A DNA stretch of 64,000 nt from Paenibacillus profundus (GCF_021369635.1 NZ_JAJNBZ010000004.1:62001-126000), one strand, 5' to 3'; shown: positions 36,574-45,964, counted from the stretch's first letter. Translations and numbers: made by a program. Notes: generated from the sequence alone by a model not told the origin.

Positions 36574-36684
36574 ATATTGCGTTACGATTCGCAAAACAGA
36601 ATTGCGTCACTAAAATTAAGTTTCTAGAATTGAGTCACTCGATATTGCCAATCCATTATGAGATACATGATTATTCATAGCGAA

Positions 36685-36716
36685 GGGACCTTTCCAGTAG
36701 AAAGGTCCCTTTTTTC
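36685..36716 (+). terminator. Intrinsic terminator between torD-like and tetR-like genes
   Basis: A perfect 10-bp stem GGGACCTTTC-cagta-GAAAGGTCCC followed by six T residues. It lies between two converging genes and ends the chaperone transcript. Confidence 0.88.
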
Positions 36717-36820
36717 CAACATCCCAATGAGGGTGAATAGATGCAGATGCTTCGCTCGGTTTCCCCAGATGACCTCACTTAGATTTGTAACAAAGATAAG
36801 CGACCTGTGCTAGTTCAAGG

Positions 36821-37438
36821 CTAATCATCCTTGATAGTCAGCCCTCGCCAATATATCGACCAAGCGGCTTCAAGCTTTTTCTCAAAGCGATCGGGTCCAC
36901 CGTACAGCAGCTCTACGAATAGTCCATCCAGGATGCATATGAACGCTTTGGAAGCTTGTTCCGGATGCACGCCAAATATTTCTTGTGTTCTGAGGGCTTG
37001 AGCCATTCGGGGAACCAGTCCATTTTCCAACCGGTCCAAAAATTCATTCATGCGCTCCATGACTTGCTCCCGCAGCGTTTCTGGGGGGAAGAAGGAAACA
37101 CGTAAAATGAACTTCAGCACATCGTACTGCTCATAACGCTGACGGTATGATTGAATCAGCAGGGTGAGCTGATCGTGAAGTGACAGATGATCATGCTTAT
37201 TGAAAAAATCGGTAATCCAGTTCCACTCATCTATAAATACGGTTTGAAGAACATGAAGAAATAAATCGTCTTTGCTCTTATAATGAGCATAGATGGACGG
37301 TTTCTTGATGCCGACGTCTTCGGCGATTTTGGCTAAAGACGTCCCGTCATAGCCATACTTGGCAAAATGGGAGAGGGCGATGAGTTGAATGCGGTTTGCG
37401 GTCAAAGGGAATTCCTCCATTCCTCGCTGTTCCTTCAT
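36821..37438 (-). CDS. TetR-family regulator
   Basis: A 205-residue regulator. The HTH is near residues 15-60 (FAKYGYDGTSLAKIAEDVGIKKPSIYAHYKSK, a very standard TetR helix set). The C-terminal ligand domain carries no substrate hint. The start is ambiguous between ATG 37438 and ATG 37420 (MEEFPLTANR); the first is kept although neither has a strong SD. It is divergent from cardiolipin synthase across 330 bases containing candidate operators, so autoregulation and control of that gene are possible. Confidence 0.9.
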   Translation of the reverse strand: MKEQRGMEEFPLTANRIQLIALSHFAKYGYDGTSLAKIAEDVGIKKPSIYAHYKSKDDLFLHVLQTVFIDEWNWITDFFNKHDHLSLHDQLTLLIQSYRQRYEQYDVLKFILRVSFFPPETLREQVMERMNEFLDRLENGLVPRMAQALRTQEIFGVHPEQASKAFICILDGLFVELLYGGPDRFEKKLEAAWSIYWRGLTIKDD

Positions 37439-37770
37439 CTCGCAGAAACGGTCCTGTGTTTACAGTAATAGGCGGATGGCCGCCTCTACTTAGCTACCTA
37501 CCGTTCGTTCGAAAATTATGTCATACGATTGTAACCGTTGTCAATGACATATTTGATGTTGTTGTTTTCGGGTATAGTAAAGCAATATAGCTTGTGCACT
37601 ACCTTCATTGTCCCATCAGCCGGAAGGGTTTATGCGTTATGTAGTCGTCTTATCATTTATTTGGAAAAAACATTGGTTTATGCTGCGTATATGTAGATAA
37701 GTACAACGATAGGAATAGGAGAAAATGGGTGAATAGATAGAATGGCTAGTTAGAATGGGGGAGCATGTGG
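37439..37770. other. tetR-cls intergenic region
   Basis: About 330 bases. The left part has CTACCGTTCGTTCG, a TetR-type operator-like string, and the TATGTCAT/ATGACATA dyad (listed separately). TATAGT near 37573 could be a -10. The right part up to the cls SD shows nothing more. Confidence 0.4.
37517..37551. promoter_or_regulatory. Perfect 8-bp dyad in the tetR-cls gap
   Basis: TATGTCAT and ATGACATA are exact inverted copies 19 bases apart, about 80 bases upstream of the TetR gene. It is a candidate TetR operator, next to the independent TACCGTTCGTTCG string at about 37499-37511. Confidence 0.4.
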
Positions 37771-39282
37771 ATGAGAAGAGCACTGCAGGTCGGGTTATTC
37801 ATCATCATGTTGTTGACGTTTGGTCTATATATTAATGATACGTTTGGAAATACAATTGCTACAGCGCTAAGCATTATGACGACGCTGGCGGTCATTACGC
37901 TGGCAATCATTATCTTTATGGAGAACCGTCATCCGTCCAGCACGGTGGCTTGGATATTAGTGTTGGCGCTCGTTCCGGTAGTCGGATTCATATTTTATAT
38001 GCTGTTCGGACAGAACTATCGCAAGCGGCGGCGGTATGCGCGTAAAGCGCAGCAGGACAGACAAGCGTACGCCTTCATCGATAACGAATCATTGCTTCGC
38101 AGGGAGCAAATATTAGGCTCGTTTACCGATGATCAACGTCAATTGCTGCGGCTGACCAGCCGTCTCAGCAAGAGCCCGATCTCGTTCTCATCGGATACGC
38201 GCATTCTGAACAACGGGGAAGAAACGTTTGCTGCCCTGCTTGCAGAGCTTGGCCGAGCGGTTCACCATATTCATATGGAATATTACATTTATAGAGACGA
38301 TGATATCGGACGGAAGATTAAGTACATTCTGATGGAAAAAGCGAGGCAAGGCGTGGAAGTTCGATTCATGGTTGATGCAGTAGGCAGCATGCAATTGCCA
38401 AAATCGTTCCTGAATGATCTACGGAGGGCTGGCGTAGAAGTAGCCGCCTTCGGTGCGGTGAAATTCCCGCTGTTCTCGAATCGGGTCAATTATCGCAATC
38501 ACCGCAAAATTGTCGTTATCGACGGCGATGTCGGGTTTATCGGTGGACTGAACGTCGGCGATGAATATTTAAGCCGCAGCAAGACGTACGGCTTCTGGCG
38601 AGATACGCACATGATTGTGCGGGGCGAGGCAGTGCAGACGCTTCAGATTATATTTCTGCAGGATTGGGCGCATACGACGGCCGCCAACCTCTACGGGCCG
38701 GAATATTTGCTGCCGCGGCCGGTGGAGGCGACAGCCGGAGCGGTGCAAATTATCGCAAGCGGGCCTGATCAAGATTTCAAAACGATGAAAAACGTCTTTT
38801 TCTCAATGCTGACCTCGGCCAAAAAGTCCATTTGGATTGCTACGCCTTATTTCATTCCGGATGAAGATATTTTTACGGCGCTGCGGGTAGCGGCATTGGC
38901 AGGAATCGATGTGAAATTATTATTTCCGGCCAAGCCAGACAAATGGCTGCCGTTTCTTGCGTCCCATTCTTATTTTCCCGGCCTCATGGAAACGGGCGTA
39001 CAAATTTATGAATATGAAAAAGGCTTTCTGCATTCCAAGCTTATTATAGTAGACGGCGAGATTGCTACGATAGGAACAGCTAATATGGATATGCGAAGCT
39101 TCCATTTGAATTTCGAGGTCAATGCGATTTTGATGCGAACGGATAGTGTGGCGGCGTTGGTTGAAGATTTTGAACGGGATTTGCAGTACACGACGCCGAT
39201 AGAGGAAGAAGAGTTTGCGCACAAGAAAATGATAACCCGATTTTTGGAATCCGCTGCCCGCCTATTTTCACCATTGCTTTAA
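37771..39282 (+). CDS. cls: Cardiolipin synthase
   Basis: Membrane phospholipase-D-type synthase joining two phosphatidylglycerols into cardiolipin, about 503 residues. Two N-terminal membrane helices (about 5-22 and 30-70, ending MLFGQNYRKRRR) precede two PLD domains with HKD motifs: NHRKIVVIDGDVGFIGG (His about 244) and HSKLIIVDGEIATIGTANMD (His about 421). The end LFSPLL is the usual ClsA tail. ATG 37771 is seven bases after GGGGGAG; ATG 37765 two codons earlier is possible. It is divergent from a TetR regulator. Confidence 0.95.
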   Translation: MRRALQVGLFIIMLLTFGLYINDTFGNTIATALSIMTTLAVITLAIIIFMENRHPSSTVAWILVLALVPVVGFIFYMLFGQNYRKRRRYARKAQQDRQAYAFIDNESLLRREQILGSFTDDQRQLLRLTSRLSKSPISFSSDTRILNNGEETFAALLAELGRAVHHIHMEYYIYRDDDIGRKIKYILMEKARQGVEVRFMVDAVGSMQLPKSFLNDLRRAGVEVAAFGAVKFPLFSNRVNYRNHRKIVVIDGDVGFIGGLNVGDEYLSRSKTYGFWRDTHMIVRGEAVQTLQIIFLQDWAHTTAANLYGPEYLLPRPVEATAGAVQIIASGPDQDFKTMKNVFFSMLTSAKKSIWIATPYFIPDEDIFTALRVAALAGIDVKLLFPAKPDKWLPFLASHSYFPGLMETGVQIYEYEKGFLHSKLIIVDGEIATIGTANMDMRSFHLNFEVNAILMRTDSVAALVEDFERDLQYTTPIEEEEFAHKKMITRFLESAARLFSPLL

Positions 39283-39531
39283 CGAGACGGCTTGCGGTGC
39301 ATATACCCGCATTCCGCACCAGCTTTCTGGCGAATTACACGCCGAGGGTCGATCCGCCGACCAAAAGCTTAGCGTTGTGTGTGCGGTACGGGTGCTGTGT
39401 TCGCCCCGATAAACTCCGCCATTCCACTGCCTTGAACTGTCACACGGATGGCCGGAATGACCCCCGTCAAAAGGGGCTGGGACTGATTGACTGCTGGCAC
39501 CGTTTATGGCATGATGTTACTAATCATTCAT

Positions 39532-39552
39532 TTGAGAACGATTTTCATTTTC
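39532..39552. promoter_or_regulatory. Fur-box-like site
   Basis: TTGAGAACGATTTTCATTTTC agrees with 14 of 19 bases of GATAATGATAATCATTATC. TTGAGA at its left edge could be a -35 with a poor -10 (CAAGAT). If transcription starts here the only product before the next terminator is a short RNA. Confidence 0.35.
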
Positions 39553-39612
39553 TACAAGATTTACAAGGTGAAATATCTCATTCATACAGGTATCATTCAT
39601 ATACGTAATTAG

Positions 39613-39645
39613 AGCTGCTTCGCTTGATGGCGGAGCAGCTTTTTT
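39613..39645 (+). terminator. Intrinsic terminator, orphan
   Basis: AGCTGCTTCGC-(6)-GCGGAGCAGCT, with one G-T pair, followed by six T residues. It is 330 bases beyond cls and 74 bases before the MFS gene, so its natural gene is unclear. Confidence 0.85.
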
Positions 39646-39718
39646 GATTCTGGGCAGCTTCATGATCAAAAGGGGACTTTTTGAATAACCTCTAACAGAC
39701 TTTAGTGGGAGAACGGGG

Positions 39719-40966
39719 ATGGATGCAATGTGGAGTAACCGCAACGTATGGATTGTGCTGAGCGGAGAGTTTATCGCCGGTCTCGGCTTGTGGACTTCAA
39801 TTATCGCGAATTTGGAATTTATGCAGCAGCACGTGCCGTCAGACTTTATGAAATCGCTCATTTTATTTGTGGGACTGCTTGCAGGCGTGCTGGTCGGTCC
39901 GTATGCAGGGAAGGTCATCGATACGAGCAGCAAGAAGAAGGTGATGATATACGCCGGAATCGGGCGAATGGTCAGCGTGTGCTTCATGTTTCTCGCTTTG
40001 TCGATGGATTCGGTATGGTGGATGGTCCTGTTTGCAGTCAGTTTGCAGGTGTCTGCGGCGTTCTACTTTCCGGCACTTCAGTCGGTTATTCCGCTTATCG
40101 TCCAAGATAAAGATTTGATTGCGTTAAACGGGGTTCATATGAATGCTTCCACTATCGCTCGTATATTGGGAACGGCGATGGCGGGAATGATGTTGGCCGT
40201 CATGAGTCTGTCCTCATTATATCTCACCTCTCTCGTTGCGTACGCGCTGCTGCTTGCGTCCACCTTCTTCTTGCAGGTAGAGGATACAGGCACGCCACAT
40301 CGCAATAGGAACCAGAAAGGCAAAGAGAGCGGCGGGTTCAAGGAAATCGTTCCGATGCTCAAACAACTCCCTGTAGCTGTCATGGCGCTCGGGTTGTCGA
40401 TTATTCCAGCGCTGTTTATCGGAGGCTTCAACCTGATGGTTATCAACATTAGCGAATTGCAGCATGATCAGCAGATTAAGGGCCTGCTGTATGCAGTGGA
40501 GGGGACAAGCTTTATAGTTGCCGCATTTTTCGTGAAACGGATTTCCGGAAAAGTGAATTTGTTGAAAATGCTGCTCTCGTTTTCATTTGTTATCGCCATC
40601 TCGCAAATGCTGTTGTTCTTTGGGGATATCAGATGGGTGGCGCTGCTGTCATTTGGCTTGTTCGGCCTGGCGGCAGGTTTTTTCTTCCCTTTGCTGTCGA
40701 CGTATTTCCAGACGACCATTCCGAAGGACTATCATGGCCGCTTCTTCTCGTTCCGGAATATGCTAGACCGGGTGCTGTTCCAAATCGTCCTGCTTGGGAC
40801 GGGCTTTTTCCTCGATACGATCGGGCTCCAATACATGGTGCTCATCTTCGGCGGAATTTCATTGGTGTTGGCGCTGTATGCCTTGCTTTACTCCGACAAG
40901 ATAACGGCACGAATGCTCTCCAAGCATGGCGGGCCAAGTGTGGAAACGGGGAGTACCCCGATGTAA
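39719..40966 (+). CDS. MFS transporter, probable drug/proton antiporter
   Basis: A 415-residue major-facilitator protein with twelve predicted helices. The helix 2-3 loop GPYAGKVIDTSSKKKVMIY corresponds to the MFS A-motif, and a charged central loop (HRNRNQKGKESGGFKE, about 200-215) separates the halves. Its layout resembles the DHA3 group of drug and macrolide exporters; substrate unknown. ATG 39719 follows GAGAACGGGG. It stands alone between terminators. Confidence 0.87.
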   Translation: MDAMWSNRNVWIVLSGEFIAGLGLWTSIIANLEFMQQHVPSDFMKSLILFVGLLAGVLVGPYAGKVIDTSSKKKVMIYAGIGRMVSVCFMFLALSMDSVWWMVLFAVSLQVSAAFYFPALQSVIPLIVQDKDLIALNGVHMNASTIARILGTAMAGMMLAVMSLSSLYLTSLVAYALLLASTFFLQVEDTGTPHRNRNQKGKESGGFKEIVPMLKQLPVAVMALGLSIIPALFIGGFNLMVINISELQHDQQIKGLLYAVEGTSFIVAAFFVKRISGKVNLLKMLLSFSFVIAISQMLLFFGDIRWVALLSFGLFGLAAGFFFPLLSTYFQTTIPKDYHGRFFSFRNMLDRVLFQIVLLGTGFFLDTIGLQYMVLIFGGISLVLALYALLYSDKITARMLSKHGGPSVETGSTPM

Positions 40967-40968
40967 TC

Positions 40969-41019
40969 AGTTCCCGTTCGCATTGTGTTAGAGAAATGCG
41001 GCGGGAACTTTTGTATTTT
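40969..41019 (+). terminator. Intrinsic terminator after the MFS gene
   Basis: AGTTCCCG...CGCATT pairs with AAATGCG...CGGGAACT, followed by TTTTGTATTTT, two bases after the stop. Confidence 0.8.
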
Positions 41020-41042
41020 CCTGGAGGACATATGGCAATATT

Positions 41043-41072
41043 TTACCGTTATGTGAAACAGTGTGCTATACT
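41043..41072 (+). promoter_or_regulatory. Probable promoter of rocD
   Basis: TTACCG and TATACT are spaced by 18 bases, about 50 bases before the rocD start. No SigL (-24/-12) sequence was seen, unlike roc operons of B. subtilis. Confidence 0.45.
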
Positions 41073-41122
41073 CTGAATATGGTATAGAAAGCGATTTCGT
41101 AGAGGACAGAGGAGGATAGTGA

Positions 41123-42319
41123 ATGGCAGGCTCAGAAGAGATTATCCGCACGACGGAACGGTATGGAGCAAGGAATTACGATCCGCTGCCTATTGTCATT
41201 TCCAAAGCGGAAGGTGTATGGGTAGAAGATCCGGAAGGGCGCCGCTACTTGGACATGTTAAGCGCATACTCGGCCTTGAACCACGGACACCGCCATCCGA
41301 GCATTATTCAGGCGCTCTTGCGCCAGGCAGAGAAGGTGACGCTATCTTCCCGGGCGTTTCACAGTGAATCGTTGGCCTCGTTTTATGAGAAGCTGTCGGC
41401 CTACACGGGGAAAGCGATGGTCTTGCCGATGAACACAGGTGCGGAAGCGGTGGAAACTGCCCTCAAAGCAGCGCGGCGCTGGGCATATAACCATAAGCAG
41501 GTCCCCGCCAATCAAGCAGACATCATCGTATGCAGCGGCAATTTTCATGGGAGGACGATTACGGTCACCTCCTTCTCCTCGGCGGAGGAATATAAGGAAG
41601 GCTTCGGTCCGTTTACGCCAGGCTTCACGATCATTCCATTCGGTGATGCTGAAGCGCTGGAGCAGGCTATCACACCGAACACGGCCGCTTTTCTCGTAGA
41701 GCCGATTCAAGGGGAGAATGGCATCGTCATTCCGCCCGACGGTTATTTGCGCCAGGCCTACGAAATATGCAAACGGCACAACGTCCTGTTCATGGCGGAT
41801 GAAATTCAGACCGGCTTCGGGCGTACGGGCAGACGGTTCGCCTGCGACTGGGAACAGATCGTGCCAGACGTCTATATCATGGGTAAAGCGCTCGGAGGAG
41901 GCGTGCTGCCTATCTCGGCCGTAGCGGCGGATGAAGAGATTCTGGGCTTGCTGCAGCCTGGATCGCACGGCTCCACCTTCGGAGGCAATCCGCTTGCTTG
42001 TGCGGTGGCGGTAGCCGCCTTGGAAGTGCTGGAAGACGAACGGCTTGCCGAACGCTCGGAGGAGCAGGGAGCGTATTTTAAGCAGCGGCTAGAGGGCATT
42101 CACAGTCCGGTAGTCCGCAATGTGAGGGGACGAGGGTTGTTCATCGGCGTGGAGCTGACGGAGCCTGCACGACCGTATTGCGAGATGCTGATGCGGCTTG
42201 GCATGCTTTGCAAAGAGACCCATGAGAATATCATCCGCCTAGCGCCCCCGTTAATTATTGAGGCAGCGGAGCTCGATTGGGCGTTGGAGCGTATCCAGCG
42301 CGTTTTGGCTCGCGCATAG
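41123..42319 (+). CDS. rocD: Ornithine aminotransferase
   Basis: PLP-dependent ornithine delta-aminotransferase, 398 residues, producing glutamate semialdehyde. The opening [20 protein letters not shown] is diagnostic. [50 protein letters not shown] and the PLP lysine in [17 protein letters not shown] follow in order. SD AGAGGAGG. Arginase follows after 65 bases, so the pair would take arginine to urea plus glutamate semialdehyde. rocA (the next dehydrogenase) and the arginine permeases are not here. Confidence 0.95.
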   Translation: MAGSEEIIRTTERYGARNYDPLPIVISKAEGVWVEDPEGRRYLDMLSAYSALNHGHRHPSIIQALLRQAEKVTLSSRAFHSESLASFYEKLSAYTGKAMVLPMNTGAEAVETALKAARRWAYNHKQVPANQADIIVCSGNFHGRTITVTSFSSAEEYKEGFGPFTPGFTIIPFGDAEALEQAITPNTAAFLVEPIQGENGIVIPPDGYLRQAYEICKRHNVLFMADEIQTGFGRTGRRFACDWEQIVPDVYIMGKALGGGVLPISAVAADEEILGLLQPGSHGSTFGGNPLACAVAVAALEVLEDERLAERSEEQGAYFKQRLEGIHSPVVRNVRGRGLFIGVELTEPARPYCEMLMRLGMLCKETHENIIRLAPPLIIEAAELDWALERIQRVLARA

Positions 42320-42384
42320 CCGTACCCGCTTATCAGTCTTGGAACTATGTTGCATATTAGCTTGCAAGGAGGAGAAAGTTGTCG

Positions 42385-43311
42385 ATGACGATGACGATGA
42401 ATCGAAAACTGTCAATGATTAGTGTTCCATTCGGACTAGGGGCTGGCAGAGCGGGAGCGGAGCAGGGACCGGAGAGCATTGTTCGCTCCGGATTGCTGCG
42501 GCAGCTGAAGCAGTTGGGGATAGAAGTGGCGGCGGAGCGCGAAGTGAATTTGCCATCGGCGGCTCCAGCTAGAGAGCAGTTGGATGAAGCGCCTGTTCCC
42601 GCGCGGAACGCGAAGCACTTGGCCGAGGTGCTCTATACTTGTTCCGCGTTGGCCGAACAGGTGTCTGCAGCCGTAACGGACGGTTGCTTTCCGCTCGTGC
42701 TAGGGGGCGATCACAGTATCGCGATGGGCACGCTCGCTGGATTGACGCGCCATTATCGCAATGTAGGCGTCATTTGGTTCGACGCCCATTCCGACTTAAA
42801 TACGGAGGAGACGAGTCCGAGCGGGAACGTTCACGGCATGTCGCTGGCTGTTGCGTTGGGCAGAGCCGAGTTCGCGGAAATGCCGTGGTCAGGACCATAC
42901 GTGAGAGCGGATCGCGTCGTGCTTATCGGGGCGCGCGACCTCGACCCCGGAGAGAAAGAATTCATTCGTCAGCAAGGCATTACCTGCTTTACGATGCACG
43001 AGATTGACCGCATGGGCATGGAACGGGTTGTGCAGGAAGCGCTGCGCATTGTCGGCAGCGACACGGATGGAGTTCATCTCAGCTTCGATGTGGATAGCGT
43101 CGATCCTTACGAAGCGCCGGGAACGGGCACGCCAGTGCAGGGTGGAGTGAGTTACAGGGAAGCGCACTTGGCGATGGAGCTGCTGCACGAATCTGGCCTT
43201 GTCACTTCGGCGGAGTTCGTGGAAGTGAATCCGACGTTAGATGTGAACAACAAAACGGCAAGGCTGGCCAAGGAACTTATCGGTTCGTTATTCGGACAGA
43301 GAATTTTATAA
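42385..43311 (+). CDS. rocF: Arginase
   Basis: Binuclear manganese enzyme hydrolysing arginine to ornithine and urea, 308 residues. The metal motifs are GGDHSIAMGT, WFDAHSDLNTEETSPSGNVHGM and SFDVDSVDPYEAPGTGTPVQGG, all intact, with the late SAEFVEVNPTLD strand. AAGGAGG precedes either TTG 42379 or ATG 42385; the ATG is preferred on spacing. It probably shares the rocD transcript and ends at a GC-rich hairpin. Confidence 0.95.
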   Translation: MTMTMNRKLSMISVPFGLGAGRAGAEQGPESIVRSGLLRQLKQLGIEVAAEREVNLPSAAPAREQLDEAPVPARNAKHLAEVLYTCSALAEQVSAAVTDGCFPLVLGGDHSIAMGTLAGLTRHYRNVGVIWFDAHSDLNTEETSPSGNVHGMSLAVALGRAEFAEMPWSGPYVRADRVVLIGARDLDPGEKEFIRQQGITCFTMHEIDRMGMERVVQEALRIVGSDTDGVHLSFDVDSVDPYEAPGTGTPVQGGVSYREAHLAMELLHESGLVTSAEFVEVNPTLDVNNKTARLAKELIGSLFGQRIL

Positions 43312-43321
43312 TGAATGAATA

Positions 43322-43350
43322 AAACCGGAGGCGCAAACCTCCGGTTTGTA
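43322..43350 (+). terminator. Hairpin after rocF
   Basis: AAACCGGAGG / CCTCCGGTTT with a 6-base loop, followed only by TTTG. It would also serve the converging broken methyltransferase gene, reading AAACC at its other side. Confidence 0.65.
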
Positions 43351-43377
43351 GCTTCCAAGTATATATGCTGGCTATTG

Positions 43378-43994
43378 TCACTTCATGATGACGTTAGGAA
43401 TGCTGCCTATGGATAGTACCTGCTCCAGCGGCATCTGGACCTCTGCCCCATGATGATCGAGCAAGTAGAAGCTCTTTCCAGCATCTTCATGGCGGCGCAA
43501 CAAGGCCGCGAATGGCTCCATTTGTTCCTGCAGCATCATTTCGTTTCATTCAAAGACGACACATTTCACGTTATGCTCCAGCAGCTGTTCCATGCCGAGA
43601 AACGCTTGGTATTCTCCCCCCTCGATGTCTACCTTAATCATGTCGATATGCGGCAGATGCGCGAGTGCATCGTCCAGCCGTATGGCCTCCGTCTCGAATT
43701 CCGATATATCGTCCCGGTAATGCTTGAAATATTGTTGGCTATGCTTGTTCAGCTTGGCCGGACGGTCCCGTCAAATGGGCGAGAGACGGTGAAGTAACCG
43801 ACATTAGCCCCGATATCGACGAGTACGTGCCCCTTTTTTACGTGATTCTCCAAATACTTCGTTAGTGGCCACTCCATCGCGCCGTGCATGACGAGTTCTG
43901 GTGTAATGCTCAAATCAGCGGAAGGGACGATGAGCTTCCCTCCGTAAACAGGCTTGACGAGCAGGCGTTCATTGCCCATGTAAATCGCGTGCAT
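43378..43994 (-). pseudogene. Broken FkbM-family methyltransferase
   Basis: The start region is normal: SD AAGGAGTG, then MHAIYMGNERLLVKPVYGG and the SAM-binding motif VLVDIGANVGYFT. The reading then hits a TGA at 43750. The same frame resumes with NKHSQQYFKHYRDD and the FkbM block RLDDALAHLPHIDMIKVDIEGGE, then hits a second in-frame TGA in VVFE*NEMML, where the family has Trp (TGG to TGA). It ends at 43378 with SIGSIPNVIMK. Between the SAM motif and RLDDAL about 80-100 residues usual for the family are missing. So it has at least an internal deletion plus nonsense changes: a decaying gene, converging on rocF. Confidence 0.8.
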
Positions 43995-44306
43995 GCAGTC
44001 ACTCCTTCGCAAGTGATGTCTTCCAATATAAAACTTTTCCATGTCAGATTTCTACAACTTATGCGCCGCGATTCTGCAACATAACGATTGAATGGGAGAC
44101 GTCTATAAATCGCCGTGCCGGAGGGGTTGTGTTCTTGGCGAAGCCTTGGTAGGATGAGTCTGAAAGTGCTTGCAGCGGTCGGCTATCGTCGTGGAGAAAG
44201 CGGGACCGGTTGCGTACAATAGAAACGAGCAAGACGAGTGGAATAGTGGAACCATCAGGATAGATTGGATAGAACGTTGGGGGAACGCTAAAGAGGAGGA
44301 AGGGCG
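43995..44306. other. Gap upstream of the serine dehydratase genes
   Basis: About 310 bases. It carries the minus-strand leader of the broken FkbM gene and the 5' region of sdaAB. No riboswitch, T-box or convincing promoter was recognised. Confidence 0.4.
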
Positions 44307-44969
44307 ATGAAGTATCGCAGTGTGTTTGACATCATTGGTCCGATTATGGTGGGTCCGTCCAGTTCGCATACGGCCGGAGCAGCCAAGATAGGACGCCTTG
44401 CGCGAAGCATCTTCGGCAGACAGCCGAAGCGGGTGCATATTTCCTTGTACGGCTCGTTCGCAGAGACGTACAAGGGACATGCGACGGATGTGGCGCTCAT
44501 TGCGGGGGTGTTGGATTATGACACGAATGACCCGCGCCTGCCGCAGGCGCCGCAGTATGCCGATGAAGCCGGCATCGAGGTAGTCATTACGACAGAAGAC
44601 GCCGTGCCTGAGCATCCCAACACCGCCCGCATTATGATGTCGGACGAACGGGACGAGATGGAAGTAGCAGGCATCTCCATTGGCGGGGGCAAGGTGGAAA
44701 TTACGGAATTGAACGGGTTCGAGCTGAAGCTTTCCGGTCAATGTCCGGCCATTCTCGTAATGAACCATGACCGGTATGGAGTCATCGCCGGAGTGACGCA
44801 AATATTGAGCGGCCAGCACGTCAATATCGGACATATGGAAGTAAGCCGCAAGGAGAAAGGCAAGATGGCACTCATGGTCATTGAAACGGATGAGAAGATA
44901 AACGAATCCATTATAGATGAGATTCGCGCTCTAGCGGGGGTTAACCGCGTGCTGCGCATGGAAGATTAA
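44307..44969 (+). CDS. sdaAB: L-serine dehydratase, iron-sulfur type, beta subunit
   Basis: Beta chain of the two-subunit Fe-S L-serine deaminase (serine to pyruvate and ammonia), 220 residues. GPSSSHTAGAAKIGRLAR (about 14-31) is the signature of the beta domain. A C-terminal ACT domain starts near 145 (AILVMNHDRYGVIAGVTQIL), probably for serine sensing. SD AGAGGAGGAAGGG. The alpha-subunit gene follows after 30 bases. Confidence 0.95.
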   Translation: MKYRSVFDIIGPIMVGPSSSHTAGAAKIGRLARSIFGRQPKRVHISLYGSFAETYKGHATDVALIAGVLDYDTNDPRLPQAPQYADEAGIEVVITTEDAVPEHPNTARIMMSDERDEMEVAGISIGGGKVEITELNGFELKLSGQCPAILVMNHDRYGVIAGVTQILSGQHVNIGHMEVSRKEKGKMALMVIETDEKINESIIDEIRALAGVNRVLRMED

Positions 44970-44999
44970 TGACGCCATCGAGGAAGGGAGGACAAGATT

Positions 45000-45881
45000 A
45001 TGTTCCGCAATGTAGCTGAATTAGTCGCGCTTGCCGAAGAGCGTTCGTGCTCGATCGCGCACATTATGATACAGCAGGAAATGGAAGTGCGCCAAACGTC
45101 GCGCGAATCGGTTATCGAGCTGATGACTCGGAATCTAGACGTCATGGAGCAAGCGGTCGCGCGCGGTCTGTCAGGTGTTAGCTCCCACTCTGGTCTGACG
45201 GGAGGAGATGCGGTCAAGATCCAGCAGTATATTGACTCCGGCAAAGTATTAAGCGGCGAAACCATAATGGACGCCGTCAGCAAAGCGGTGGCGACGAACG
45301 AAGTGAACGCTGCGATGGGGCTCATCTGCGCGACGCCGACGGCAGGCTCGGCCGGTGTCGTGCCGGGAACGCTGTTCGCGCTCAAGGAGAAGCTGCAGCC
45401 GACACGTGAACAGATGGTGGACTATCTGTTCACGTCGGGAGCCTTCGGCATGGTTGTGGCGAACAACGCCTCGATCAGCGGCGCGGCGGGTGGCTGCCAG
45501 GCTGAAGTGGGGTCAGCCGCAGGTATGGCGGCGGCAGCCATTACTGAACTGGCGGGCGGAAGCCCGCGCCAAGCGGCGCATGCGATGGCGATCGCGCTGA
45601 AGAACATGCTCGGCCTCGTCTGTGACCCTGTTGCAGGCTTGGTCGAGGTGCCGTGCGTGAAGCGCAACGCCATGGGCGCGGCCATCGCGATGGTGGCGGC
45701 AGATATGTCGCTTGCCGGCGTGGAGAGCGTCATTCCGTGCGACGAAGTCATCGAGGCGATGTTCCGCATTGGACAGACGATGCCTACTACGCTGAAGGAG
45801 ACTGCGCGCGGGGGCTTGGCTGCCACTCCGACAGGTCAGCGATTGAAGCAGCAAATTTTTGGAGATCAGACGACAAAATAA
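45000..45881 (+). CDS. sdaAA: L-serine dehydratase, iron-sulfur type, alpha subunit
   Basis: Alpha chain holding the oxygen-labile [4Fe-4S] cluster, 293 residues. Cysteines are in the expected places: ICATPTAGSAGVVPG (about 103-117), GAAGGCQAEVGSAAGM (about 161-176) and GLVCDPVAGLVEVPCVKRN (about 204-222). The start is ATG 45000 with GGGAGGACA. A perfect hairpin follows 35 bases after the stop, before the isomerase gene. Confidence 0.95.
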   Translation: MFRNVAELVALAEERSCSIAHIMIQQEMEVRQTSRESVIELMTRNLDVMEQAVARGLSGVSSHSGLTGGDAVKIQQYIDSGKVLSGETIMDAVSKAVATNEVNAAMGLICATPTAGSAGVVPGTLFALKEKLQPTREQMVDYLFTSGAFGMVVANNASISGAAGGCQAEVGSAAGMAAAAITELAGGSPRQAAHAMAIALKNMLGLVCDPVAGLVEVPCVKRNAMGAAIAMVAADMSLAGVESVIPCDEVIEAMFRIGQTMPTTLKETARGGLAATPTGQRLKQQIFGDQTTK

Positions 45882-45915
45882 ACGAAATTATCGCTAAATG
45901 AACGAGATAAATGAA

Positions 45916-45949
45916 AGATCTGGAGTCCGAATGGTTGGACTCCAGATCT
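45916..45949 (+). terminator. Perfect 13-bp hairpin after sdaAA, no T-run
   Basis: AGATCTGGAGTCC-(8)-GGACTCCAGATCT is exact, but is followed by GTAGGGGG, not T residues. It may pause or protect RNA or allow read-through into fni, whose SD comes directly after it. Confidence 0.6.
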
Positions 45950-45964
45950 GTAGGGGGTACCAAA

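Larger units (their letters stand above)
39283..39718. other. cls-MFS intergenic region with possible small RNA
   Basis: 436 bases without an open gene. It contains a Fur-box-like site (39532-39552) and, about 60 bases further, a strong terminator (39613-39645). The interval between is an orphan transcript candidate of about 80 bases. The first 230 bases show no feature. Confidence 0.4.

Noticed and set aside
44103-44306. Glycine or serine-responsive riboswitch or T-box before sdaAB
   Set aside because: No conserved aptamer core or AGGGTGG T-box sequence is found in the leader.
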